A stretch of 64,000 bases of DNA. Origin: Bacillota bacterium (lineage in GTDB: Bacteria > Bacillota > Clostridia > Christensenellales > Pumilibacteraceae). A program made the position numbers and the translations under genes. This document shows positions 8,909 through 18,238 of the stretch, piece after piece. The notes under the pieces were generated by a model. The model had not been told where the DNA came from. It was given only the letters and a program-made list of their open reading frames with translations, and did no database searches. The number at the start of each line of letters is the position of its first letter. Positions within the stretch are counted from its first letter, which is position 1. Location: contig WRLT01000007.1 of assembly GCA_009777485.1 (NCBI GenBank), positions 1-64,000 on the forward strand, given 5' to 3'.

Positions 8909-10195
8909 ATGCTGATTAAAAATGCGGCATTTTTAATATCTCGGCGGCCTAAACAGCTTTGCGGTATGCCAAAGGTAAAAAAGCCCCTCAACCGCAAGCG
9001 GTTTTTAATTTCGCGTGCAATTGCGCTAGGGTGCTTGGGTTTATTGCTAATTGTGCTGAATTTATTAAAACTCAGTACGCGCTTTTCGGAATGGTTTACG
9101 GTGCATATTTCGCAAGCGTTTGTAGCAACGGCAGGAAGAATCAGTTCGGCACTGGGCAATTTTTCTATTTTAGAGGTAGTTACCCTATGCACGGTTTTAT
9201 ACGCTGTTAAGGTTGTTATTTTATGGTTTAGACACTTATTTAAACGCCGTTGGTATCCGCTTTTAAAAAGCGTAACGGTTACTTTACTTGTGATTTTGGC
9301 AGTTTTTAATTACTACACGGTGTGCGCACAATTCGCCTACAACCGCGCCCCTATTGACTTGCCGATGTCCGAAACCGTGTACCGCGACGATGAGGTGGTG
9401 CGGATTGCCAATTATTTTTTCACTGATTTTCATATATTAGCCGAAAAACTGCCGCGTAACGACAGCGGCAACACCGTTTCGCCCTATACCGTACCGCAGT
9501 TGGCAAACAAATTGCGGGAGGAGTTTAAGCGGCTTGACAGCAATCCGTATTTTTTTACGTATACGCCGCGCGCAAAATCTATTTCTAACAGCTGGTTTTT
9601 AATGTACACCAACATTGCGGGCATTGCGTTTTTGCCGTTTGGCGAAGCCACGGTAAACGGCCTGCCTGCACAGGTTTCCTCTGTAATGGTCGCCTACACT
9701 ATGGCGCATGAATTGGCGCACACGAAAGGCGTTATGCTAGAACGCGACGCAGACTTAACGGCATGCTATATTCTGCTTACCTCCGCCGACGAATATTTGC
9801 GTTATTGCGGCTATGTATCCACCATTTCGTGGATGTTTGACGCGGTGCGGCGCGGTAACAATAACGACGCATCCTTTGCCGCACATCTAACCTTTCCCGC
9901 ACAAGTAATAAAAGAGCTAGAAAATATAAATACATTTTGGAACGATTATAAAGGCCCGTTTGGATGGCTGAATGACTTTTTAGCAAATGCCGCCGCGTGG
10001 TTTAATAATCTCTACCTTAAAAGCAGCGGCGTAGACGAAGGCACGGGTAATTATCAAGAGCTGCCCTCCGACGGCATAGACACAGGACAAACCACGCCCG
10101 GAACGCCCGAACAGCCCCCGCGCCCGATTATTATCCCCGTGTACAACAACACGCAAAAAGTGTATTTTAATATATACGAAAACTTGAATAGGTAG
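8909..10195 (+). CDS. DUF3810-family membrane protein with an HExxH metalloprotease-like motif
   Basis: A 428-aa protein with three N-terminal membrane segments (about residues 30-50, 75-100, 115-135) and a large external domain. Near residue 270 it carries AHELAHTKGVMLERDADL, an HExxH zinc-binding motif with a downstream Glu/Asp pair as in DUF3810 proteins, which are predicted membrane-bound metallopeptidases. A Pro/Gly-rich tail follows. The substrate is unknown. The first ATG sits exactly where transcription should begin; the next Met (MPKVKKPL, residue 20) also lacks a Shine-Dalgarno site. It converges on the DUF3592-like gene with 8 bp between stops. Confidence 0.8.
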   Translation: MLIKNAAFLISRRPKQLCGMPKVKKPLNRKRFLISRAIALGCLGLLLIVLNLLKLSTRFSEWFTVHISQAFVATAGRISSALGNFSILEVVTLCTVLYAVKVVILWFRHLFKRRWYPLLKSVTVTLLVILAVFNYYTVCAQFAYNRAPIDLPMSETVYRDDEVVRIANYFFTDFHILAEKLPRNDSGNTVSPYTVPQLANKLREEFKRLDSNPYFFTYTPRAKSISNSWFLMYTNIAGIAFLPFGEATVNGLPAQVSSVMVAYTMAHELAHTKGVMLERDADLTACYILLTSADEYLRYCGYVSTISWMFDAVRRGNNNDASFAAHLTFPAQVIKELENINTFWNDYKGPFGWLNDFLANAAAWFNNLYLKSSGVDEGTGNYQELPSDGIDTGQTTPGTPEQPPRPIIIPVYNNTQKVYFNIYENLNR

Positions 10196-10203
10196 GCATA
10201 TTT

Positions 10204-10734
10204 TTAAAAAGGGTTGTCTGTTTTAGGTTGCTGCTTTGCGCGCTTACATTCTTTAATACTGAGTGCTATAAATAATATCATGGCGGTACCTCCCGCAACA
10301 ATAGGAATGTATGCCCAAGAGCCCATGTGATATTCGTCAATACATTCATAAGGATTTTTAGGGTTTACGTAGGTTTTTACCGTATCGTTTATGGCAAACT
10401 TGGATTCCCCGCCTCTATACGGCCTTGACCAAGCTTCATATTCTTGCCCGTCCAATATAAACTTGTATTTATATCTATGCTCATAATAGCGTCGGCTACC
10501 ATCCTCGCTCCAAGCAGTTCCACTGTATATTTCCTGCCCGATTACTTTTGCTTCAAGTAAATGCCAGGTTGTCCGAATTGTGTTTTGCTGCCAATACACA
10601 AAAATACCGACTATTACAAAACTAAATCCTACAACAATAAACAAAGCATATCCCCATAAGAAAGCGGAAAGTTTTGATTTAGGCTTGCGATTTTGCTTTT
10701 TATAATAAGACTTTGGTAAAAACGGTTTGCTCAT
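10204..10734 (-). CDS. DUF3592-like two-segment membrane protein, 176 aa
   Basis: Two hydrophobic segments (about residues 27-47 and 140-160) enclose a soluble domain of strands (EAKVIGQEIYSG, YKYKFILDGQEYEA, GDTVKTYVNP-like NDTVKTYVNPKNPYEC), the pattern of DUF3592 proteins. Function is not known. Its ATG overlaps the stop of the Mg2+ ATPase gene (ATGA), so both are made from one message and this could be an accessory factor of the pump; that link is inferred from the overlap alone. Confidence 0.75.
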   Translation of the reverse strand: MSKPFLPKSYYKKQNRKPKSKLSAFLWGYALFIVVGFSFVIVGIFVYWQQNTIRTTWHLLEAKVIGQEIYSGTAWSEDGSRRYYEHRYKYKFILDGQEYEAWSRPYRGGESKFAINDTVKTYVNPKNPYECIDEYHMGSWAYIPIVAGGTAMILFIALSIKECKRAKQQPKTDNPF

Positions 10735-13448
10735 AGCAGTTCTTTATAGCGTTTGACGTATAGGGCTTTAAGGAGGGTTGTAAGCAGCATATAGCCGACT
10801 ATCGTTGCTGCTAATATTCCGAAGTACGCGCCTAGCATATTGTCCGACGGCATAGACATTTTTAGCATTTCGTTTGAAACGTAAGGCAAGAACGGTAAAA
10901 TGGTTCCTAACGCTATGCCTGCCGAAGTAAGCCCGATAACAGGCCAAGAGGCGCGGGATTTAACAAACGGCGTTTTAGGCGTGCGCAACAGGTGGATAAC
11001 CAGCGTTTGCGACCACAGTGATTCGATAAACCACCCGCCTTGAAATATCATGATAAATTGCGTTTGCTGTTCGGTGGTAAGCTGATTAAACGGCAAGCCG
11101 TTTGCGCCTACTGCCGCAGGACATATCCAATAGAATAAAACTAAATACGTGGTTATATCAAATACCGAACTTGTCGGACCTATCCAAAACATAAAATTCC
11201 GTATAGATTTCGCGTCCCAACTTTTTGGGCTTTTTAGATATTCGGGGTCTACGTTGTCCCACGGAACGGATACGCATGAGATATCGTATATGAGGTTAAG
11301 CATTAAAATTTGTATCGGCAGCATCGGCAAAAACGGCACAAAAAACACGGCGAATAATACCGAAAACATATTGCCGAAGTTAGACGACGCCGTCATTTTA
11401 ACGTACTTAATAATATTGGCAAACGTTTTTCTGCCCTCGATAATGCCCTGCTCTAATACCATTAAATCTTTTTCTAGCAGTATGATATCGGCGGATTCTT
11501 TGGCGATGTCTACGGCCGTATCTACCGATATGCCTACGTCCGCCTCGCGGATTGCGGCGGCGTCGTTTATGCCGTCGCCCAAAAAGCCTACCACATGGCC
11601 GTTATCACGCAGGGCGGCAACCACGCGCACCTTTTGCTGCGGCGAAAGCTTAGCAAAAATATTGGTTTCTTCTACCGCTTTTTTAAGCTCTTCCTCTTCC
11701 ATGCCCTCGATATCGGTGCCTAATAGCACCTTATGACTAGGCAGCCCCACCTTACCCGCGATACATACGGTAACGTTTACGTTATCGCCCGTTAATACCT
11801 TAACCTCTACGCCGTGCTCGTGCAGGGCGCGGATAGCGGCCTTTGCGGATTCTTTCGGCGGATCTAAAAACGCTAAGTATCCGATTAGCACCATTTCGGA
11901 TTCGTCTTTTACCGAAAACTCGCCAACCGCAGCAGGATTGGTTTTTTGCGCGACGCCTAATACGCGCATACCTTCAAGATTTAGTTTATCAACGGTTTTT
12001 AAAATTTCGCGCTTTACTTGTTCGGTAAGCGGCACGACGCCGTTATACTCGGCAAACGAACAAACCTCTAACATTTCTTCGATTGCGCCTTTGGTGATAA
12101 GCTGAGTTTTTCCCGTTGCGTCTTGAATAACAACGCTCATGCGGCGGCGCACAAAGTCGAACGGAATTTCGTCTACCTTAACGTAACGCTGTATTAAATC
12201 ATCCATGCCCGCGTCTTTAAGGTGCTTTAAAATGGCTACGTCCATTAAGTTTTTCATGCCCGTTTGAAAGTGGCTGTTTAAAAGCGCGTGGCGCAGTATG
12301 CGCGTATCTTCTTTGCCGTGAATATCCAAATATTTTTCTAAGACAATTTCATCCTCAGTAAGCGTGCCGGTTTTATCGGTACAAAGCAGGTCAATCGCGC
12401 CGAAGTTTTGTATAGAGTTTAAATTTTTAACGATAGTTTTTTTCTTGCTAAGCTTAACCGCGCCTTTGGCAAGCCCTGCGGTTACAATCATGGGCAGCAT
12501 TTCGGGCGTAAGGCCTACCGCTACCGCTAAGCCGAACATCAGTGCTTGCAGCCACGCGTTTTGCATAATGCCGACCGCCAAAAAAACTACGGGCAGCATA
12601 ATCGCCATAAAGCCTATCAGCAGCCACGAAACCGACGCTACGCCTTTTTCGAAATTGGTTTTGGTTTTCTTTAAGGTAAGGCGCGTAGCTAACGAACCTA
12701 AATGCGTATCGCCGCCGATGGCGATAGCCAGTGCGATAGCCGAACCTGAAATTACGTTACTGCCCGTAAAGGCAAGGTTGTTTAGCTGAATAGAGTTTTT
12801 ATGCTCGAATTGCAGTGCGGAGGAAAACTTTTCTACGGGAAGACTTTCGCCCGTTAAGGAGGATTCGCGCACGAATAAGTCTTTTGACGAAAGTATGCGC
12901 ACGTCCGCAGGAAGCATGTCGCCCGCCGCTAAATGAATAATGTCGCCTACAACCACCTCTTCTAGCGGGATTTCCAACTTTTCGGTTACGCCCTCTTCGT
13001 TGACGCGCTGCACGCAGGTGGTAGTTTTAATCATAGCTTTAAGCCGTTCGGCGGCGTTGCCCGAACGCGATTCTTGAACAAAGCGCGTGATGCCGCTAAC
13101 CGTTACCATAAGCATGATAATAATCGTACCCATCGGGTCGGCAGGCTCATCGCCTGTAAAAACTATTTCGGTTAGCACCATAATTAGTGCCATGATAAAC
13201 AGCACAACGGTAAAAGGGTTTACAAACGCATGAAAAAGGCGTTTGAACCACGAATCCTTTTTGCGGTGCGCCATGATGTTTTTGCCGTACTCCGAACGCG
13301 CCTCGTCTACCTGCTCTTCGTTAAAGCCGTTTAGCGTGTTGCCGTATAATGCGGGCAATTCTGATACATCAGCTTTTGCCGCCTCTAAAAGCTTTTCGTT
13401 TCCCGCGCAAACTACGGGTGCTTTATTTTTTGAAACCGTTTTTACCAT
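10731..13448 (-). CDS. mgtA: Magnesium-translocating P-type ATPase (MgtA/MgtB type)
   Basis: About 905 aa with the P-type ATPase plan: N-terminal cation ATPase region, actuator motif LTGESLPV, phosphorylation site DKTGTLTEDE, KGAIEEM, hinge GDGINDAAAIREADVGI, and ten predicted membrane segments including GLTPEMLPMIV. The AVDIAKESADIILLEKDL stretch and length match the IIIB magnesium importers. ATG 13448 is preferred over an in-frame TTG 15 nt upstream because AGG lies at a suitable distance. The leader is only about 25-30 nt, too short for an Mg2+-sensing riboswitch. Confidence 0.93.
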   Translation of the reverse strand: MVKTVSKNKAPVVCAGNEKLLEAAKADVSELPALYGNTLNGFNEEQVDEARSEYGKNIMAHRKKDSWFKRLFHAFVNPFTVVLFIMALIMVLTEIVFTGDEPADPMGTIIIMLMVTVSGITRFVQESRSGNAAERLKAMIKTTTCVQRVNEEGVTEKLEIPLEEVVVGDIIHLAAGDMLPADVRILSSKDLFVRESSLTGESLPVEKFSSALQFEHKNSIQLNNLAFTGSNVISGSAIALAIAIGGDTHLGSLATRLTLKKTKTNFEKGVASVSWLLIGFMAIMLPVVFLAVGIMQNAWLQALMFGLAVAVGLTPEMLPMIVTAGLAKGAVKLSKKKTIVKNLNSIQNFGAIDLLCTDKTGTLTEDEIVLEKYLDIHGKEDTRILRHALLNSHFQTGMKNLMDVAILKHLKDAGMDDLIQRYVKVDEIPFDFVRRRMSVVIQDATGKTQLITKGAIEEMLEVCSFAEYNGVVPLTEQVKREILKTVDKLNLEGMRVLGVAQKTNPAAVGEFSVKDESEMVLIGYLAFLDPPKESAKAAIRALHEHGVEVKVLTGDNVNVTVCIAGKVGLPSHKVLLGTDIEGMEEEELKKAVEETNIFAKLSPQQKVRVVAALRDNGHVVGFLGDGINDAAAIREADVGISVDTAVDIAKESADIILLEKDLMVLEQGIIEGRKTFANIIKYVKMTASSNFGNMFSVLFAVFFVPFLPMLPIQILMLNLIYDISCVSVPWDNVDPEYLKSPKSWDAKSIRNFMFWIGPTSSVFDITTYLVLFYWICPAAVGANGLPFNQLTTEQQTQFIMIFQGGWFIESLWSQTLVIHLLRTPKTPFVKSRASWPVIGLTSAGIALGTILPFLPYVSNEMLKMSMPSDNMLGAYFGILAATIVGYMLLTTLLKALYVKRYKELL

Positions 13449-13480
13449 TGTGTGTACCTGCAACCGTATTTTTTATTTTT

Positions 13481-13510
13481 AGTATATGTTTTGCGGCTGT
13501 GCTTTGTCAA
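13481..13510 (-). promoter_or_regulatory. Promoter of the Mg2+ ATPase operon
   Basis: Reading leftwards: TTGACA (13510-13505), 18-nt spacer, TATACT (13486-13481). Transcription would start about 26 nt before the ATG at 13448. Confidence 0.65.
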
Positions 13511-13526
13511 CTATTTTACTTTAGCA

Positions 13527-14882
13527 TTAATCTTCTAAAATCCATTTTGCGTATAAAGTTACGTTAGCGTCAACCTCGTCTACATTAAAGTCCCATTCCT
13601 CTCCCGCTTCCCAGTCTGCATCGGTGTACCAGCCGTCAAAAACGTAGCCGTCTAATTCGGGTGCGGTAGGCTCGCTTAGGCGGCCGCCGATAAAGTGCGG
13701 AATATCGGCAGGCATATCCGTTGCCGTGCCTGCGGGCTCGTTAGCTATAAATGTTACGCTGAAAGTATCCGCAACGTCTACCCAACGTGCGTACAGAATT
13801 AAATCAGCATCTACCAAAGCCGTATCAAAATCCCACAAAACTCCCGCTTCCCAGTCTGCATCGGCGTACCAGCCGCCAAAAACGTAGCCGATTAATTCGG
13901 GGTCGGCAGGCTTAGTAAGCAAGCCGCCCGCAAAGTCCGCGATATCAGCGGGCATATTCGTTGCCTCGCCTACGGGTTCGGTAGGGTCGTTTTCGTCTAG
14001 CGGCTCGTTAGCCGAATACGTAACGCTGTATAAAATGATTTCTGTCCACTTTGCGTACAGCGTCATATCGCCGAATACTTCGCCTTCTATAAAATCCCAC
14101 TCCTCGCCGTCATGCGCATCTTCTGTTCGGTACCAGCCGCCAAAGGTGTAGCCGTCTAACGTAGGAATTTTATCGGGTTGGGCAAAAATATCGCCTAATC
14201 TAAGGTCGGTAATATTATCGGGCATATTTGCAACTTCTGCAATTGCGCCGTCGGGCTTGTTTTCGTTAAAGCTAACGGTAAAGCGGGCGGCGGCGTTTTC
14301 GGTCCATTTTGCGTACAAAATAATGTTTTCGGTAACAGTGTCCTCGCTAAAATCCCATAGGGTTTGCAGCGTGTTTTCTTTGTACCAGCCGCCAAACGTA
14401 TAGCCTGCAAGGGTCGGAGTTGAAGCGGGGCTGTTAATCTTACTATCTCTATCGATGTTGGTAAGGGTTGAGGGCATATTCATAACAAATACGCCGGGCG
14501 GCAACGGCTGCTGTACGCCTTGCGTAGAGGACTGCCACGTTACGGTATAGCGTTGAATTCGCTCCCATTTGGCAAAAAGCGCGATGCTTTCGGTTACTAC
14601 ATCGGTATCGAAAATCCATTCGTTAGTGCCTGCTGCCTCGCGGAACCAACCTAAAAATATATGTTCGGTTAAGGTAGGCTTAGTAGGCTCGGCGATTTTG
14701 CTGCCCTCGCGGATGTTAGAAATTTGCGCAGGGATGTTTTGCGGCTCGCTGTTCGGCAGTGCGGTAAGCGGCTTATTCCCGCGGAAGGTTACGGTAATGG
14801 TTTCTTCGCTGCATGCGGCAAACGAAAATAAACCCGCAAGCAAAGGCAGCAGCATAATAAAAACAATAATCTTCTTTTTCAT
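13527..14882 (-). CDS. Lipoprotein made of five InlB-type (Listeria-Bacteroides) repeats
   Basis: A 451-aa protein. The signal peptide ends in the lipobox FAAC at about residue 24, so it is lipid-anchored outside the cell. The whole remainder is five imperfect repeats of 75-90 aa, each starting with a strand such as YTVTW or FSVTF and ending with GY-F-GWY, W-F and LYAKW. This is the InlB B-repeat / Listeria-Bacteroides repeat beta-grasp module found in surface proteins, often in adhesion or sensing. No enzymatic domain and no sortase signal. Good Shine-Dalgarno AGGAG. The closely similar last two repeats suggest recent duplication. Confidence 0.88.
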   Translation of the reverse strand: MKKKIIVFIMLLPLLAGLFSFAACSEETITVTFRGNKPLTALPNSEPQNIPAQISNIREGSKIAEPTKPTLTEHIFLGWFREAAGTNEWIFDTDVVTESIALFAKWERIQRYTVTWQSSTQGVQQPLPPGVFVMNMPSTLTNIDRDSKINSPASTPTLAGYTFGGWYKENTLQTLWDFSEDTVTENIILYAKWTENAAARFTVSFNENKPDGAIAEVANMPDNITDLRLGDIFAQPDKIPTLDGYTFGGWYRTEDAHDGEEWDFIEGEVFGDMTLYAKWTEIILYSVTYSANEPLDENDPTEPVGEATNMPADIADFAGGLLTKPADPELIGYVFGGWYADADWEAGVLWDFDTALVDADLILYARWVDVADTFSVTFIANEPAGTATDMPADIPHFIGGRLSEPTAPELDGYVFDGWYTDADWEAGEEWDFNVDEVDANVTLYAKWILED

Positions 14883-14952
14883 AATTTGGTTTTCTCCTAA
14901 AAAAATTTTTCCGAATACATTATTATTTGCAAAAATTGCTTAACGTATTTTA

Positions 14953-14981
14953 ATAATACTACATAATTTAATTTTTTGCAA
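14953..14981 (-). promoter_or_regulatory. Promoter of the InlB-repeat lipoprotein
   Basis: Leftward TTGCAA (14981-14976), 17-nt spacer, TATTAT (14958-14953). It lies downstream of the small RNA terminator, so the two genes are separate transcription units. Confidence 0.55.
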
Positions 14982-14995
14982 CTTTTTAACGCATG

Positions 14996-15164
14996 AAAAA
15001 ACGGCGAAAGTAATTTAACTTCCACCGCCCTTCTTAATAAAACTCTCACCAGCATGACGGGGAGGAGAAGTCCGTCATACCGAATGAAAGTAGTTTGCTA
15101 GGTTACCCTTACCACATATAGCGGTGATTTATGAATGTTTTTTAATAAAATGTTCATAAATCAC
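14996..15164 (-). ncRNA. Candidate small RNA, about 169 nt, with an anti-Shine-Dalgarno loop
   Basis: An independent unit with its own promoter (15169-15197) and an intrinsic terminator: GGCGG...CGCCG (about 15027-15002) followed by six U (15001-14996). The 5' end folds into a 12-bp hairpin (arms 15164-15153 and 15135-15124). The middle forms an 11-12-bp stem (15082-15072 with 15060-15050) exposing the loop ACUUCUCCUCC, complementary to GGAGG-type ribosome binding sites. No reading frame with a start explains it. It does not resemble 6S, SRP, tmRNA, RNase P or a riboswitch known to me. Regulatory base-pairing is inferred. Confidence 0.62.
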
Positions 15165-15168
15165 TTAC

Positions 15169-15197
15169 ATCTTAACAAGAATTTCACACCTTGTCAA
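15169..15197 (-). promoter_or_regulatory. Promoter of the candidate small RNA
   Basis: Leftward TTGACA (15197-15192), 17-nt spacer, TAAGAT (15174-15169) with TG upstream (extended -10). The start falls at about 15162-15164, at the foot of the first hairpin. Confidence 0.65.
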
Positions 15198-15323
15198 GCG
15201 TTTTTCACCACTATTTTAAAATTTTTTAAAATTTTTTTAATATTTTTTCGTTTTTTTATGAAAACTTTTAGATTTATTCTTGATTTATTCTTAAAATGTT
15301 CAAATATAGAGGGGGTTGATATA

Positions 15324-15352
15324 ATGGAAAATGGAGAATGGAGAATGGAAAA
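15324..15352. repeat. ATGGAGA-type short tandem motif
   Basis: Consecutive ATGGAAA/ATGGAGA units. The complement of the same motif recurs near 22436-22490 and 25578-25612. From 15200 to 15366 the DNA is otherwise very AT-rich with runs of TTTTAAAATTTT and no gene. Confidence 0.5.
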
Positions 15353-15366
15353 TTTTTTTGCGGGGG

Positions 15367-18234
15367 TTATTTTTTATATTTGATTTTGGCTTTGCAGCCT
15401 TTTGTCCAACTATACCAGTCTTTATAAAACCATTTTTTGGAGTTCTTTTTGTGTACAAAAATGATTTGATGTTTTCCCCAACCGATAAACGCCCCCTCCC
15501 CGATACCCGTTACCGAATCGGGGATTGTGATAGAGGTTAAGTCACTGCAATTCTTAAACGCATAATTCCCGATTTTCGTTACCGAATTGGGGATTTCGAT
15601 GGAGGTTAAGTTTCTGCAATTCGAAAACACAAAATCCCCGATACTATTGCCGCCTGTGATAACTACCGTTTTAAGTGAGGATGGTATTGACTCATTAATA
15701 TAATCATTAAAAATACTTGCCCTGAAAATAAATCCGAAAAGCGCATTGTTTGTTCCGTTTAGGGTGTTTCCTGTAAAAGGTAAGGTTATAGAGGTTAGGT
15801 TTTGGCAACCATAAAACGCACCTTTCCCGATAGTCGTTACCGAATTGGGGATAGTGATAGAGGTTAAGCTTGTGCAACCTTGAAACGCACTTTCCCCGAT
15901 AGTCGTTACCGAATTGGGGATTTCGATGGAGGTTATTTTTGTGTTACTATCAAACTCATAATCTTTGATAATTTCCGTGCCGTATGGAATTCTGTGGTGG
16001 CCGTCTTCTTTGGTTAGTGCCCTTTTGTTTTTTTCGGGCTGTATGTCTTGGGCTATGCCTTTTTCTATGTTTTCGTACTGCGCGGTGCTTAACGCAGTAA
16101 GCGTATTAAGTAAGGCTTTATTTTGATGTTCTGACGCTAGTTTTTGCGCCATTCGGTATTCGTCGGTAGAACGGATTTTAGGCTGTTTAACAAATGCAAG
16201 GCCTTTATCTGTAAAGCAGTGCAGTTTTATTTGTAAAAGGTTAAAATACAAATTTTCATTAGTTTCATCTAACGTAATATGTATTGCGCAGTATTTTTCG
16301 GCTAAGCCCCAAAAGCCGTAGGCTTGCATTTTTTTATAAATTCTTTTTAGCGCGTTTTTTTGGTTTTTCGAATTTGCGCGGTACAGCGATATATAATAAT
16401 CAATCTCCTCTTCAAAAAGTTTTTTATCGTTTTCGCAATAGGGTCTAAGCGTATCTATGAATATATCTGAATACTGTTGTATAAGCTTATCTATGAATCT
16501 ATCTAAATATTGTTCGCGTTGAGGTATGGTTGCGTATTTACATATATGTTCAAACTCGGCATGTGCTTCGGGGTTTAAAGTATTTTGATTGAAATATTTA
16601 TGTGTAAATAACGCAAACAGGCTTTCTGTATGTCCGCAGTCGATAGCTAAAACCTTGTTATAATATTCTGCCGCTGAATTATTACTGTTTTTATTTTGCA
16701 AGCCTTGCGCTATTCGGAAATAAAAATCTATAAATAAATCCACATCTTGTGCATCAAAGCACCGCTCTACCATTTTGATTAAGGTTGTATCTAGGGTTTC
16801 TATCGCAAATTTCTTTGCCTCGCTTATAAGCATGCCGCGACTAGGAACATCAAATTTAACTAGGTATTCTAGACTGTTTATGTACGGCGCAACTACACTA
16901 TATCTGCACAATGCCTCTATCCATTTGGTAATAAAGTCTTCTGCAAAAGCTTTAGGCGAACACGCAAGCAGCGTATCTATAGCTTGTATATCCGAAAAAT
17001 TAGCAATATCTGCGTAAAAAAGCTCCTCCGATTTTGTTTGTTTTTCTGCTTGTAATTTTAAAAACAGCACCTCGTAATTGTTTTTTTGCGCAGGTAAAAG
17101 CTCGTCTTGGATAATTTCTAGCGCAAACTTAAAATGCCCGTTTGCAAGCGCGTCTTTGGCTTCTTTAATGCGCTGCTCGTCTGAAACGCTAACCGCGCCT
17201 ATGGTATAAGTACCTAAGCTTACGCGCTCTATTTGGTTAACCTGAACCAAAGACGCGCGTTTGGCAACCTCGCCGCCCTTAATGTCTACGGTGTTAAGCT
17301 TTATTTTGTGTTTTAGGCTGTCTGCTTGGGCGACGGTTGAGGCGATTTGCTTTTTTAAGTCTTCGTAGCAAGAGGGCTTGTTATGGTTTAAGGCTTGGCA
17401 GGCTTGCAGCACTCTTGGCAGATTATACGGCTCTAGATGTTCATACACTACCGTAAAATTGATAGAGGGGTCGTTTTTTTTGCGGCGCAAAAATCTAGAC
17501 CACTCGTTGTATACCCATGCAGAATTTAAATGCTTTTCGTTAGATGCTAAAATCAGCATAAATTTTGCCGTATGCAGTGCGTTAAAAATAACAGGCTCGT
17601 ACCCCGAAATTGCTGCGTGCGCAAGGCTTTTATCGGCAAAAAATACTTTTAAGCCCATAGCCGTAAACTCATTGTAGTAGTCTTGCGCCCATGCTGCCTC
17701 GCGGGTTAAGGCGTTAGGATTATCTACTAACGTTTTTTTGTAGCAAATAAAAATATCAAACGGCTCATTTTTATCCGCAATGCTAAGTGCCTGCACGCGG
17801 AGTTTTTCGATTAACTCGGCGTCGGCTATGTATTTGTTTTTTTCGTTGCCGTAAGATAAATCCACAGCTTCTAGCAAGTTGCGGTTTGAAAGTACACTGT
17901 TACGGGATAATCTGTGAAACGTGGGCTTGTATAGACCGTCTATATCCTTTACGTATTCGATGCCGTACTCGGCTAAAAACATGCCCCAGTGCGCGCTGAT
18001 GTTATTGGGGTTTATCCTAAGCGCGGCCTCGTAGCCCTCTATTGCCTCATCGTAGCGCATGTGCTCGGTGCGGCAGATATCGGCTTGCTGAATCAGCGCG
18101 ATTTCTTTATTAGAATAGTTTTGCACATAGCGGATACCCCGACAAGCCGCGCAACGGTATTGGTTGTCGTTGATATGTTGCAGTGCCCCGCCGCAGGTAT
18201 CGCATTTTAGGTGTTTAATTTCTAGCTCGCTCAT
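15367..18234 (-). CDS. Zinc-ribbon / TPR / TIR / BspA-like LRR multidomain protein
   Basis: A 955-aa protein with no signal peptide. Order: zinc ribbon with Cys11, 14, 28 and 31; a TPR-like helix pair (about 45-90); a TIR domain (about 159-300) starting FDIFICYKK with VFFAD and SAWVYNEW, and Glu213 in GYEPVIF at the position of the catalytic Glu of NAD-cleaving TIRs; a long helical TPR-like middle (about 360-770); and four or five BspA-type leucine-rich units at about 790-930 (SVTTIGESAFQGC, LTSITIP). It starts 4 nt after the SPFH gene, so the two form an operon. The architecture recalls a sensor (LRR) coupled to an effector (TIR), as in immune receptors. NADase activity and a defence role are inferred. 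Confidence 0.85.
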   Translation of the reverse strand: MSELEIKHLKCDTCGGALQHINDNQYRCAACRGIRYVQNYSNKEIALIQQADICRTEHMRYDEAIEGYEAALRINPNNISAHWGMFLAEYGIEYVKDIDGLYKPTFHRLSRNSVLSNRNLLEAVDLSYGNEKNKYIADAELIEKLRVQALSIADKNEPFDIFICYKKTLVDNPNALTREAAWAQDYYNEFTAMGLKVFFADKSLAHAAISGYEPVIFNALHTAKFMLILASNEKHLNSAWVYNEWSRFLRRKKNDPSINFTVVYEHLEPYNLPRVLQACQALNHNKPSCYEDLKKQIASTVAQADSLKHKIKLNTVDIKGGEVAKRASLVQVNQIERVSLGTYTIGAVSVSDEQRIKEAKDALANGHFKFALEIIQDELLPAQKNNYEVLFLKLQAEKQTKSEELFYADIANFSDIQAIDTLLACSPKAFAEDFITKWIEALCRYSVVAPYINSLEYLVKFDVPSRGMLISEAKKFAIETLDTTLIKMVERCFDAQDVDLFIDFYFRIAQGLQNKNSNNSAAEYYNKVLAIDCGHTESLFALFTHKYFNQNTLNPEAHAEFEHICKYATIPQREQYLDRFIDKLIQQYSDIFIDTLRPYCENDKKLFEEEIDYYISLYRANSKNQKNALKRIYKKMQAYGFWGLAEKYCAIHITLDETNENLYFNLLQIKLHCFTDKGLAFVKQPKIRSTDEYRMAQKLASEHQNKALLNTLTALSTAQYENIEKGIAQDIQPEKNKRALTKEDGHHRIPYGTEIIKDYEFDSNTKITSIEIPNSVTTIGESAFQGCTSLTSITIPNSVTTIGKGAFYGCQNLTSITLPFTGNTLNGTNNALFGFIFRASIFNDYINESIPSSLKTVVITGGNSIGDFVFSNCRNLTSIEIPNSVTKIGNYAFKNCSDLTSITIPDSVTGIGEGAFIGWGKHQIIFVHKKNSKKWFYKDWYSWTKGCKAKIKYKK

Positions 18235-18238
18235 TTGT

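Noticed and set aside
10731-13510. Mg2+-sensing riboswitch (M-box) before mgtA
   Set aside because: The promoter leaves a leader of only about 25-30 nt, far too short.
14996-15164. 6S RNA, SRP RNA or T-box leader for the small RNA
   Set aside because: It has a closed 5' hairpin and a separate terminator rather than one long rod (6S), lacks the GGAAG tetraloop region of SRP RNA, and has no T-box sequence or adjacent gene under its control.
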